Assembly (NCBI GenBank): GCA_023212695.1
Contig: JALCCG010000005.1
Coordinates: 62,491-126,490, forward strand
Source: Sporisorium sorghi
Lineage: Eukaryota > Basidiomycota > Ustilaginomycetes > Ustilaginales > Ustilaginaceae
Direction of reading: 5' to 3'
DNA: 64,000 bases
Positions 38,641 through 48,168 of the stretch are shown in pieces; the first letter of the stretch is position 1, and every line of letters starts with the position of its first letter. A program made the translations under genes and the position numbers. A model generated the notes under the pieces. It saw only the letters and a program-made list of their open reading frames with translations, was not told the DNA's origin and searched no databases.

Positions 38641-40105
38641 ATGTTCAAATGCATATGGGTTTCGGTTGATGGGTGTGGGTTGGTGTGAGGCGTGTGTGTG
38701 AGGCGTGCGATACTGTTATTGATGAGGATGGGAGCGTGTGATGCGTTAGGGGTGTGAGAGTTTGTGTGTGGGCGTGAGAGGGCGTGTGATCGGTGATGGG
38801 TGTGATGCGTTTGCGATGCTCGTGACTGGTGTGACTGGCGTGAGAGGGTATGAAGGCATCGAAGGCTACAAGGGCGCGCGAGTTGAAGCGGTGCAGCGTG
38901 ACGTCGACGAAGCGAAGCACAAGGTGGGGATCAGAGGGAGCGCCAAGGACCTGTTCGAGACGGTGGGCGGTCTCATCTACCCGGCTAGAGCGACGCAGAC
39001 CCACCTCCATCCGCAGGCTTGCTTGGCACTGAAGACCGCCACTGCGATACGGATAGGGTTGAGAGGCGTTCGGACTCGTCTCTGCTCCTGGACTAGTGCG
39101 AGAGCTGCGAGCGTAAGGTCATATCAGAAGGGGCCCCGTGATGGCTTGCTGCAGATCTTCGGTCTCGTGTGATCTTGCATCTCGAAATTCTCCGATGTTT
39201 TCGTATCATCGCCAAGACTATAAATTTAGTGTGCGGGATACGGAGCGGCTCTAGTACTCGGCAGGGGCTGGTTGAGCGCATGATAGTAGGGAAGACGAGG
39301 GCCGAGGGTGACACGCCCGGCGGAGCGACCCTACCACACGCCGCGGTTCTGCCCCATTGTGCATAAACGCGAGACGTGCAGCAAGCCCCTGTCACGTATC
39401 GCACACCGCACCGAAAACAGCGACTCGGATCCCTTGAGGTGTGCGCTTGGCGCTTGCACGGTGACAATAGTGACAGCAGGGTGGGTCGAGGGCGAAGAGC
39501 AAAGGCATCCGTGCACCAAGCGGCGTTAGTAGCAGCGGCGAAATGTGAGACGCGGTGGGTGTAGCGCCGTCTAGAACCTCGGCTCGTGCGTGATTGTGCA
39601 GCGTACAGCGGTGTGCTGCGGTGAGGGTGGGGGATGCAGGGGAAGATTAAGCTGTTGCATGTGCACAGGTGTGCACAGGTGAGGAAGGTTGGTGTGCGAA
39701 ATGAAGTGTGTGTGTGAGTGAGGTGGCTGGTTTCATTTACACTTTAAGCTGAGTGAGGGTGAGCTCTTGCAATCGTTCCACCATCGATGGGAGGCCTGGT
39801 GGCAAAGCTTGCCGCTGTCGATCTCACGGTCTGCCATCGAAAAGGATCGAAGACGCGGCTCTCTGTAGCCTCACGCCTCTCACTTTCGACCTTTCGCTCT
39901 ACCATCGAAGGGCTCCTCTCTGAAGCAGCTATCGTCTGCTACTCGGGTGGAGGTGGACGTCGTGCTGCCGATCGATCGCTCGCCAGTCCGCTATCCAGTC
40001 TGGAACAAGTCCAGCTGTAGAGGCTGGAAGCTGCTCATCGCGCGAGACGGCGGTTCGAGCAAGACGGTGTATCTACATCAAGCCCCGACACGAGGTTCAG
40101 CAATC
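38641..40105. other. Intergenic region, G/T-rich at left
   Basis: The left part (38650-38860) is a degenerate GTGTGAG-type stretch, likely the 3' region of the RhoGAP gene. ORFs at 38762-39172 and elsewhere have no domains. The right part is open in frame with the next gene from 39947 but lacks an ATG before 40106. Confidence 0.45.
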
Positions 40106-41200
40106 ATGGCCACCACTGCCTCGGGTTCGACATCGCCACCACGTCGAACATCGACACCGATAACACGCCGCTCGACAGATATGCCTCCACGCTCGTTCTC
40201 GGATCCTTTGACTGTCACACGTTGCGCTGGCCCGCAAGTGATGGAGAGAAAGGTTGAGCGCAGGGTACCGTATGGTCCAGGATTCTACATCCCGCCACCA
40301 GGCTATCAGTGCTCATCGCTAGCCGGTGGACGATGGGAACCGCAAACGGTTGGCTGCTGCGATCGACTCAGACCACGAGCAGAAACAACGACCGCCGGCT
40401 ATGCTACACCCACAAAGCCTCCACCACGCTCAAGTCGAGAGCAGGCGCGTAGACCGCGTAGCAAGCAGCCTCGCGCCAATGGTGCGTCTGCACACGGTCG
40501 TCTGATCACCTGGTCAGTGCTGGCGCTCCTGTTCGCAGCGTCACAGATGGCATTGCTCGCACGATATACAGATGGCGGTGTAGCGTCGAATGGACTGATA
40601 TGGGGTGCCATGGTTCTCGAGCTCTATGCAGGGCTGGTGTCAACGATAGGGTTGTTACTTGTGATGATGCAATCGGAGGCCTCGAATGGATCCAAACAGA
40701 CAAGGAGAAAGAGCATCACCTCAAGCCTTCTATCTACCCTACCTACCGTATCTGGCATCGCGGTCTGCCTTGGTGCAGCACTGCAGCTCGCCTCGTTGAC
40801 CATCTACGCGTTACAATCTCCGGAAAAGTCGATCACCTACAGCATCGTCACCGCCCTCGCCACCTCGCTCCTGATCACACTCAGCAGCATCGGCTGGAAC
40901 TTACACCACGACGGCCACCTCTGTCGCGCCCGACGCAAACCCCGCTCGAAACGCGCAGACGCACCACCGTATCAACTCCCAGTGACCAACCCCGACGCTC
41001 CACCTTCGAGATCGTCCTCCCTCTCGTCACACAGCGGCAAGTACGTGCCCGACTACGGCCTCGACTCGGACAGCGACAGCGACAGCAGCTACGACGAGGA
41101 CGGCAAGCCGGGCCACAAAGGCCCGCGTGCGGACTGGATGGACCGCGTGCTGGATCCGGTGGTGCACAGTCCGCTGCTCGATGTGCAGTCGCGGCGGTGA
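40106..41200 (+). CDS. Four-transmembrane protein of unknown function, 364 aa
   Basis: The ATG at 40106 is the first Met in a frame that is open from 39947. The N-terminal 130 residues are polar, rich in Thr, Arg and Pro. Four hydrophobic segments follow at about 133-155 (WSVLALLFAASQMALLA), 165-187 (WGAMVLELYAGLVSTIGLLL), 205-232 (VSGIAVCLGAALQLASLTIY) and 240-262 (IVTALATSLLITLSSIGW). The tail is polar with an acidic DSDSDSDSSYDED run. Small tetraspan membrane protein; family not recognised. No catalytic motif. Topology probably has both ends in the cytosol (inference). Confidence 0.75.
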   Translation: MATTASGSTSPPRRTSTPITRRSTDMPPRSFSDPLTVTRCAGPQVMERKVERRVPYGPGFYIPPPGYQCSSLAGGRWEPQTVGCCDRLRPRAETTTAGYATPTKPPPRSSREQARRPRSKQPRANGASAHGRLITWSVLALLFAASQMALLARYTDGGVASNGLIWGAMVLELYAGLVSTIGLLLVMMQSEASNGSKQTRRKSITSSLLSTLPTVSGIAVCLGAALQLASLTIYALQSPEKSITYSIVTALATSLLITLSSIGWNLHHDGHLCRARRKPRSKRADAPPYQLPVTNPDAPPSRSSSLSSHSGKYVPDYGLDSDSDSDSSYDEDGKPGHKGPRADWMDRVLDPVVHSPLLDVQSRR

Positions 41201-41977
41201 CTGGCGTAATGCTTTTTTTTTTTTTTCTTTTTCGATCGGCACACGACAAGTATGATTTTGACGTTGAACTCATAATGCCACGAATAGCACTTTCACTGCA
41301 GAGGGAGGACTCTTGCGGGCTGTGATTGAGCTGTGATTGGAGCTGTGACAGAATGATTTCCGTGCACAGGGCGGATGGGGAGCGGAAGTGCAGGAACGTT
41401 AAGCTTTGATGTGATCTCACGTCTTGAAATTAAGAACGACGGCCTCGCCGACCGCCTCTGACAGGAGAGCTGCCCTCTGTGATTTTTTTTTTTTTTTTTT
41501 TTTTTTTTTGGGCGCTACAGGCAGCGAGTGAGGCGAATGTGTGTCAATTCTCCAATCACCCTTTGTCATCACGCGACGCTTTTTCTCTTTGCTCTTTGTT
41601 TTCTCGAATCGACTCGGCTTCTGCGCACACACGCTGGGTCTCACAGCATCAGACCAGTGCTGATGAGCCCAAGCCCGAAATGAAGTGCGGAAGTAGACGC
41701 AGATGCGGATGCGGATGTGGCTGCTGTTCCGCGACATAGACACTCATCAAGTGCCCTTGAAACGCAAGGTGGGCGGCGAGTGTCACGACCTGCTCAACGC
41801 GGCCGCGATTGTGCGCTTACGCCGAAAGGCAGAGAGACTGAGGCTCAGCAGTCAAAAGCGCCTGCAGTGCCTGCATCGCCTGCAATATATAAACAGCGGT
41901 CTCGAGCTGTTCCTCCCGTTGCCTCTCGTTCAACCACCACCACCTCCAACTCGTTCGGGGCAAACCGCAAACAGACG
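41201..41977. other. Intergenic region with T-rich tracts
   Basis: It holds T runs at 41214-41226 and a T27 at 41483-41509. The frame of the next gene is open from 41717 but begins with GTG, not ATG. A TATATAAA at about 41886-41893 lies 90 bases before the ATG at 41978 and is a likely core promoter. Confidence 0.5.
41886..41893 (+). promoter_or_regulatory. TATA box of DUF1917-like gene
   Basis: TATATAAA lies about 90 bases before the ATG at 41978, in a region otherwise not A/T-rich. Confidence 0.5.
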
Positions 41978-44449
41978 ATGAGTGCCTCTACGTCCGCCAG
42001 CGAGGACACGCAGCAGCCTCTGGTGCACATCCTCGACGATGGTAACCAGCTCGACGAGTGGCTTGCCAGTTACCCTCCTTCCCGCCTCGGCATGCCCGCC
42101 GCGCTCAACAACGGCGCTGCTCCTCATCACATTTGGGTGCTAGGCGTTGCCTCGATCCACCAGCTGGCCGAGCTTGCTCCTGCCATCACGGCTGAGCCGA
42201 CCTTCCTCAAGGCCAACGATCTGATGCGCGATGCCTCGGCCAAAGTGTCTCGTATCCAACACGACGACGACATCCCCGTCCGCTCGCAGGGCAAGTCGCC
42301 GAGCAAGAGCAAGAAGCAGTGCAGGACTGAGGTGCAAGACGCTTTCCACGATCAGATCATCCTCCTCGCCGGCGATCATCCGCTGTGGAACCAGGGCAGG
42401 TGGACGATCATCATCAAGCCCTCGCAGGTCGATGACGTCTTTGCCAAGCTCGCCCACAGCCTCGCTTCGGGCGAGCTGCGCAGACACGCTTCTATCCTTG
42501 GTCTTCGTGCTCGTACCCTTCCATTGGACGAAGGCACCTTCGACATGAACAGGTCCGGCCCCAAACGACCCAAAACCTCGCGCGGCCGCCACAGCTCCGG
42601 CTCCAGCAAGTCTCCCGGCTCTTCCACCGCTACTCCGGCCAAACTCGGCATCGACGTCGTCTTCCGTCCAGTCTGGAACTCGACTGCCGCTCGCGACGTG
42701 CTCAAGGTTGTGGCAGCCGTCAGCGGCAGGATGGCGTCGTTCTGCAAGTCGAGCCTCTACTCGCGTCTGCAGATCAAGGCCGATCACCAGCTCGCCCCGC
42801 ACACCAGCCTGTACAGCTCCAAGACGCTGGCCTCGCCTGCTGAAGCAAAGCTTTGGGTCAAGGACCACATGCCTAGCTCCGATGACGGCATGATGGACGA
42901 CGCTTCGAGCCAGGTGGATGTTGCCGAGTCGTCGAGCAAAGGTCGAGCTTCCGCCTCTTCGCCTGACACTGTGCTCACTGCCCCTGATCGGCCGGCTGAG
43001 ACGAACAAGAGGCAGCTCGAGCCGGCTGCGACCCTGGACGCAAAGACAGATGAGCCTGCTCACAAGAAGGCTCGAAACGGCGACACCGGTGCAGACGAGA
43101 AGCAGTCCAGTGCCACCGCCGCTGAAACACCTTCCACGCCGCCCACCAAGCAGAGTCAAGCCGGCGTGGATGAGTCGCAGGATGAACCCATGCTGCCCGT
43201 CCGACCTACCTCGCACATCGATCCCAACGCTGCTCAGAATCGCTCGCCGATTCTGCCTCAGCAAGAGCCCAAATGGCCAGTCGCCGCCACGGATTCGAGA
43301 ATGCAGAAGCTCATTGCACGTATGAAGCCGATCAAATCACCTGCCAATCCCACGCATGACGCAGCCGAAGACTTGGATGAGCAATCGCAGACTCAGGTGG
43401 AGACCACGCCTGCTGTCGACGATCCCACCGTCGGGAAAGGTTCGTCGCCCGACATTCAGGGGCTGGCGAAGGAGCAGACCCCATCTTCTGCTCAGGAACA
43501 GGCTAGCACGTCTGCTCAGAGGGGAAATGCCGAAGACACGGCCTCAGTTGCAGACAAAGAGGCCAAGTCGGTCGATCAGCCCGAGCAGCAGCCGGCTCAC
43601 AAGAGGCAGGCTACTCCGTCTCCTCCTGCCGACAACAGCAGTGGTGCGAACAGACCGGTCCTGATGGCCTCCGAATCTCAGACAGAGATCGTCTCGTCGT
43701 TCACTCCTGCGTTCGGTGACGATGTCGAGAAGGCAGCACCACCTGCCCAAAGCGAGGCCGAAGAGCTCAAGACTGCGCCTGTCCGCGAGCCAGTGCCCGG
43801 CTTGAGCGACCTGGTCGAGGACCCTGCCGAACCCATCGCCTTGCAGCAGACTACGTGCGACGCGAAGGACAAGGAGCAAGAGACAAGCACGGTCCAGGAC
43901 GAAGCTTCCGCCAAGCACGAAGCGCCCGCCGATCCGCCCGTCGAATCCGGCAGCAGCACTGTCGCTGCTGACCTCGGTGGCAAGACTCCTGCGGTGGAGA
44001 AGGAGGAAGCAGCATCCGTGGTCATCGAGCACAAGGAAGCTAGCACTACCGTCATGACGTCCGGCCAGGTTGATTACAAGGCAAACTCGTCAACGCTCGA
44101 GTCGACTGTCGAGTCAACTCAAGAAGTGATCGCTCCAGCTCAGGAAGAAAAGGCTGCTGCTACACACGGGGAAGCGAGTGCTCAGGCGACTGAGCGCGAG
44201 AAGCCTGCTGACAGTGAAGCGCCATCGACCAGCGCTACCGAACAAGGCGAGGCAGATGATACTGGCGCAGGCGACGACAAAGCCAAATCGGATGAAGGCA
44301 AAGCTCAAGTTGCCGAGCCAGCGACGACTGACACAGCTAAGGTTGATGAAGCTGGTGAAGAAGCAGAGATGACGTTCGAAGAGCTCATCAGGGAGGGAGC
44401 TGTGATGGCAACGCCGTTTGATTTTGAATCCGAGGACGGTGCCAAGTGA
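41978..44449 (+). CDS. DUF1917/BLES03-like protein with long disordered tail, 823 aa
   Basis: The N-terminal 300 residues resemble the DUF1917 (UPF0696, BLES03/C11orf68) family, which has an eIF4E-like fold and unclear function. Matching landmarks are GRWTIIIKPSQVDDVFAKLA from residue 140, a following Leu-rich strand, then DVVFRPVWNSTAARDVLKVV and a YSRLQI-type strand. The recognition is from pattern memory and moderately sure. The remaining 500 residues are low-complexity and acidic (Glu, Ala, Ser, Thr, Pro), with short lysine clusters such as AHKKARNG that could be nuclear signals. The ATG at 41978 is the first Met; the upstream GTG-opened extension is not used. Single exon. Confidence 0.7.
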   Translation: MSASTSASEDTQQPLVHILDDGNQLDEWLASYPPSRLGMPAALNNGAAPHHIWVLGVASIHQLAELAPAITAEPTFLKANDLMRDASAKVSRIQHDDDIPVRSQGKSPSKSKKQCRTEVQDAFHDQIILLAGDHPLWNQGRWTIIIKPSQVDDVFAKLAHSLASGELRRHASILGLRARTLPLDEGTFDMNRSGPKRPKTSRGRHSSGSSKSPGSSTATPAKLGIDVVFRPVWNSTAARDVLKVVAAVSGRMASFCKSSLYSRLQIKADHQLAPHTSLYSSKTLASPAEAKLWVKDHMPSSDDGMMDDASSQVDVAESSSKGRASASSPDTVLTAPDRPAETNKRQLEPAATLDAKTDEPAHKKARNGDTGADEKQSSATAAETPSTPPTKQSQAGVDESQDEPMLPVRPTSHIDPNAAQNRSPILPQQEPKWPVAATDSRMQKLIARMKPIKSPANPTHDAAEDLDEQSQTQVETTPAVDDPTVGKGSSPDIQGLAKEQTPSSAQEQASTSAQRGNAEDTASVADKEAKSVDQPEQQPAHKRQATPSPPADNSSGANRPVLMASESQTEIVSSFTPAFGDDVEKAAPPAQSEAEELKTAPVREPVPGLSDLVEDPAEPIALQQTTCDAKDKEQETSTVQDEASAKHEAPADPPVESGSSTVAADLGGKTPAVEKEEAASVVIEHKEASTTVMTSGQVDYKANSSTLESTVESTQEVIAPAQEEKAAATHGEASAQATEREKPADSEAPSTSATEQGEADDTGAGDDKAKSDEGKAQVAEPATTDTAKVDEAGEEAEMTFEELIREGAVMATPFDFESEDGAK

Positions 44450-44788
44450 AGCAAGCGATCGATCCCGAAGCCAACAATGGGCTTGCATTGGTGTTGTCAC
44501 CACGTGCTGAATGCTGCACAGCAAAGCCGCAGAAACAGACCAAATCGAATGCAACAATGTTCTCATGTTCTATCTCGTTGGTGGGCTTGGCGCTTAGAGT
44601 TGTGTGGGTGTTGAGATGGCAACGATGAGATCTAAGCGCAGAGTCAAAGCCAATAGAGAGAGTTCGAGAGCCAAGTCTGCGTTAGAAGTTGGTTGCAACG
44701 CGGCCGGAGTGTCAAACTGTGCATTTGGTGTGCATGCGAGCAACGTCTGCACCCTGTTTTGGTGTTGGTCTCGCTTAGCAAGAAAAAG

Positions 44789-44830
<42 letters not shown>

Positions 44831-45424
44831 AAGGTAAACTCGGATCGAAGGTTGAGCTTTCCTTCACCATCGGCCTCGAGCTTCTTGCTATCAAAGCAAG
44901 CTTGAGACGGTGAACATTGGCGAGCTCACAAGGCGAGGGCTGAAAGGCAAAGCCAGCAAGCGACACGAAAGCGAGAAGCGAGAGCGGGAAGCTTCTTGGG
45001 TAAGTGCGCTGCGAGTCCCGTTTCAGCTGGTCCCGCGTCAAGTAGGAAATTTATCCGCGCATCGTCATGGCTGTTGGTGTCTCGAAATGGCAAGCCACGA
45101 GTAGCAATGCGCTCAACGCATGTCCGTCTCGCTCATGCTGGACCCTGGCGCAGTCTTTGTCCTGCATGGCTCGAGTGCAAGAGCTACAAAGCTTGATTCC
45201 GCTGAGCAGCTTGAGCTTGACCTGGCGAGAGGGTGCGCTTGCTTCCCGCTCTGAATCCTCCTGCTCCTCGTCCTCCGTACCTTGCTTTAGCACCACATCG
45301 AAGGCGAGCAGGTCGACGGCAGACACCACACATATACCCACGATCCATCCCTCCGTCCATCTTTGCCTCAACACCATCCTGCTCTCCCTCCTTCACCACA
45401 CCATTCCGCCTTAGACCTACAACA
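44450..45424. other. Intergenic region with A40 tract
   Basis: No gene. An A40 homopolymer lies at 44789-44828. The right part is pyrimidine-rich, typical of a fungal promoter and leader, and is open in the frame of the next gene from 45233. Confidence 0.5.
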
Positions 45425-47881
45425 ATGGTCACCAACGGAGGCGCAACCTCGCCTACCACAGCACCACTGCCAACTCCCATGACCTCACTCCCACCACCCC
45501 CCTTACAGCCACGCATCCCCCGCGCGCCCATCCGTATCATCGTGCTCTGCGACGGCACCGCCCAAGCGCGCAACTGGGTCAAGACCTCGCTCAACACCGC
45601 CACCCACCACGGCGACCACCACAAGGGACTGCACGCAGCTTCCAGCAGCAGCAACGACGCGGATCGAGGCGATCAGGGCGGTGAGAAGCGCAAAGCAAAG
45701 ACGACTTCAGCAGCAGCCGAGGAGACGGGTGACTTTTTTACCAATGTTGCGCTGTTGGCTAAGTGTATTTCGCAGTCGAGCGGCGTAGCTGCAACGTCGA
45801 CGCCACCTCAGTCGCCCACTCTCGGCAGCGGCAGCAATGCTAACGGCGCCGACGCTGCAGATGCAGCAAGATCAGCATCCGTAATGCCGCAGCTCGTCTT
45901 CTACCAATCCGGCGTAGGCACCGGCACAGGCAAGCTGCAAAACCTCTTTGACCAAGGCACCGGCTTCGCGCTCGGCTCTAAAATCGAAGAAGCCTACAGC
46001 TTCATCGTCGACAACTACCAGCCTGGCGACGAGCTGTTCTTCTTCGGCTTCTCGCGTGGCGCGTACACTGCGCGCTGCATCACGGGATTCATCAACTGGT
46101 GTGGCGTGCTCACGAAGGTGGAGATGACGCATTTCGCCGAGATATGGGCGGCGTACCAGCGGCGGGATCCGGATGATATCGCGAGCGAAGCCGAGGCGGC
46201 GGAGGTGCTGTATGCAGCGACACGCAGGTATCCGTCGGCGGAGAGCGAGGCGTTGGCGACGAGCATGTACGTGTACAATGTGCAGCGGAACGCGAAGCTG
46301 AGCGAGGAGCGACGGCGGGAGCTCGTGGAGAGCAGGCGCAAAGAGTGTGCAGCGAGAAGGAGTCGGAGCATAGTTGTGCCGCCGCAGATCAAGGTCGTCG
46401 GGGTCTGGGACACTGTTTCGGCGCTAGGCTTCCCCGGGATGTTCCAGGACAACGCCATGATCGATTTCTTCGACTTTTACGACCCGGGCTTGGGCAGCAA
46501 CGTGCAGTTCGGCTTCCACGCGCTCAGCCTCGAAGAGGACCGCAAGGACTTCCTCCCCACGCTGTGGTACCAGCCCAGCGTCTCTGCCACTCCTCCCGGC
46601 ACCGCTGCCGCCAAGACCGCTTCAGGTCCCGAGTTCTCAGTGCGCGGTCAGCACATGCGCAGCCGCCAGCTGCTCAAACAGTGCTGGTTCCAAGGCGCCC
46701 ACACCGACGTTGGCGGCGGATACCAGTACCACGGCCTCTCGGACCTCACGCTCATCTGGATGGTCTCCCAGCTCGTCGACCCACACACCCTCCCGGATGG
46801 CTCGACCACACTCCGCCCTTTGCTCAACATCGACCTTGCGCTCCTAGCGACCATCCTCGACCGCCGGCGCGAATGGGCCCAGCAGCCGCCACACCGCTCC
46901 CGCCCCACGGTCAACTACCAGCACACGCGCACCGTGTGCCAGCGCAACTACGACGCAGCGACGATGAAGCGCACCGTGTGGGCCAACATGACGTGCACGG
47001 GCGCGACGCACGAATCGCTGCACGCGAGCGTGGTGCGCGGGGGTAGGATCGATGTGGCTACGGCCCCGCAGTTCGCCGAGCTGCGCACGGGGGATCCGGA
47101 GAGGTTGAGGCAGATGTGGAGGGAGGCTGCGGACTGGGAGACGAGTCTGAGGCCGACGGAGAAGCTGCTGTACTGGAGCCAACGCGGGCCGTATCCGTGG
47201 GTGCCGCAGGCGGGCGATGCGTTTTTGAACCCGCTCCTGGCACCGCTGGTTATTACGGGCGGGTGGAACATTCCCGAGTTGGCGGGGAGACGGGCGCGTG
47301 ACGTCCTGATTAGCGCCGCGCAGCAACAGCAGCAGAGTGGCGACGTGGACGATCCTGGCGAAGCGGCGGTGCGGAGTGATGGAGCGGTCGACGTAGACGA
47401 CCAGCCGCTCGACGGCTGGGACACCTCTTCCGCTTCCACTTTGATCACCGCACCGCCACCACAGCAGCCCTACCCACAGATCCCGTCCAAGGAACTCGGG
47501 GAAAACCCGATCGACCCTACAACGCACCCTCACATGCACACGCTCTGGCAGCACCTGTACACGCTCTCGTCGACGCCCAACGCGCTGCTCGTCGCGCTGC
47601 TCAACATGCGCGTCGTGTCCAGGGCGAATTTGAACCAGACCGCGGTTCAGCGCTGGCTGTGGGATCTGGGCGATAGAGTGGCAGGGTATCCGGAGCATGT
47701 CAAGGTGCAAGCGTTGACTGCTGGGTTGCTGACGCGCGAGAGGAGCGGGTGTGGGAAGAAGGGGAGGGGGAAAGGAAGGAAGGGGTGGAAGAAGGGGAAG
47801 GCGGATGAAGGTGCGGAGGGTGCGGAGTGTAGTGGTCGGGAGACAGACGAGGAGGAGGATGGTAAGGATGGCGATGTGTGA
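45425..47881 (+). CDS. DUF2235 alpha/beta hydrolase, 818 aa
   Basis: A member of the DUF2235 family (alpha/beta hydrolase fold; bacterial relatives include the Tle1 phospholipases). Landmarks in order: IRIIVLCDGTAQARNW at about residue 36, a non-conserved Ser/Ala insert, QLVFYQSGVGTGTG, the nucleophile elbow GFSRGAYTAR with Ser210, VVGVWDTVSALGFPG, HALSLEEDRKDFLPTLW and WFQGAHTDVGGGY with the presumed catalytic Asp/His region. A likely hydrolase of ester or lipid substrates; the substrate is not known. The C-terminus is low-complexity and basic. The ATG at 45425 is the first Met after a leader; the frame is open from 45233. Confidence 0.88.
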   Translation: MVTNGGATSPTTAPLPTPMTSLPPPPLQPRIPRAPIRIIVLCDGTAQARNWVKTSLNTATHHGDHHKGLHAASSSSNDADRGDQGGEKRKAKTTSAAAEETGDFFTNVALLAKCISQSSGVAATSTPPQSPTLGSGSNANGADAADAARSASVMPQLVFYQSGVGTGTGKLQNLFDQGTGFALGSKIEEAYSFIVDNYQPGDELFFFGFSRGAYTARCITGFINWCGVLTKVEMTHFAEIWAAYQRRDPDDIASEAEAAEVLYAATRRYPSAESEALATSMYVYNVQRNAKLSEERRRELVESRRKECAARRSRSIVVPPQIKVVGVWDTVSALGFPGMFQDNAMIDFFDFYDPGLGSNVQFGFHALSLEEDRKDFLPTLWYQPSVSATPPGTAAAKTASGPEFSVRGQHMRSRQLLKQCWFQGAHTDVGGGYQYHGLSDLTLIWMVSQLVDPHTLPDGSTTLRPLLNIDLALLATILDRRREWAQQPPHRSRPTVNYQHTRTVCQRNYDAATMKRTVWANMTCTGATHESLHASVVRGGRIDVATAPQFAELRTGDPERLRQMWREAADWETSLRPTEKLLYWSQRGPYPWVPQAGDAFLNPLLAPLVITGGWNIPELAGRRARDVLISAAQQQQQSGDVDDPGEAAVRSDGAVDVDDQPLDGWDTSSASTLITAPPPQQPYPQIPSKELGENPIDPTTHPHMHTLWQHLYTLSSTPNALLVALLNMRVVSRANLNQTAVQRWLWDLGDRVAGYPEHVKVQALTAGLLTRERSGCGKKGRGKGRKGWKKGKADEGAEGAECSGRETDEEEDGKDGDV

Positions 47882-48168
47882 AGGAGTGATGGTGGAGGTG
47901 AGCTTCGCTTTGGCTGCAATTGAATCCAAGAAGCCTTGTTACACACGCACACGGAAACATCTTGTGAGGCTCGCAAAGGCAGACACACGGACCATGAGCT
48001 GTCTTGCAAGAGCAGGCGAGCTCTGCTCTGACTGTGCATCGTGAGGATCATGCCGCCCAAGTTAGACTGACGCAGAACCCTTCATTCGGAGTAAACAGAT
48101 TGAATGATCTCTCATTGTATTCGTGCATCGCTTCCACGCTAAGATACAAAAGGTGATGGGACATATTA

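Noticed and set aside
38645..38860. GTGTGAG-rich stretch as telomere-like repeat
   Set aside because: Units are irregular and do not match TTAGGG-type fungal telomere repeats; flanked by housekeeping genes.
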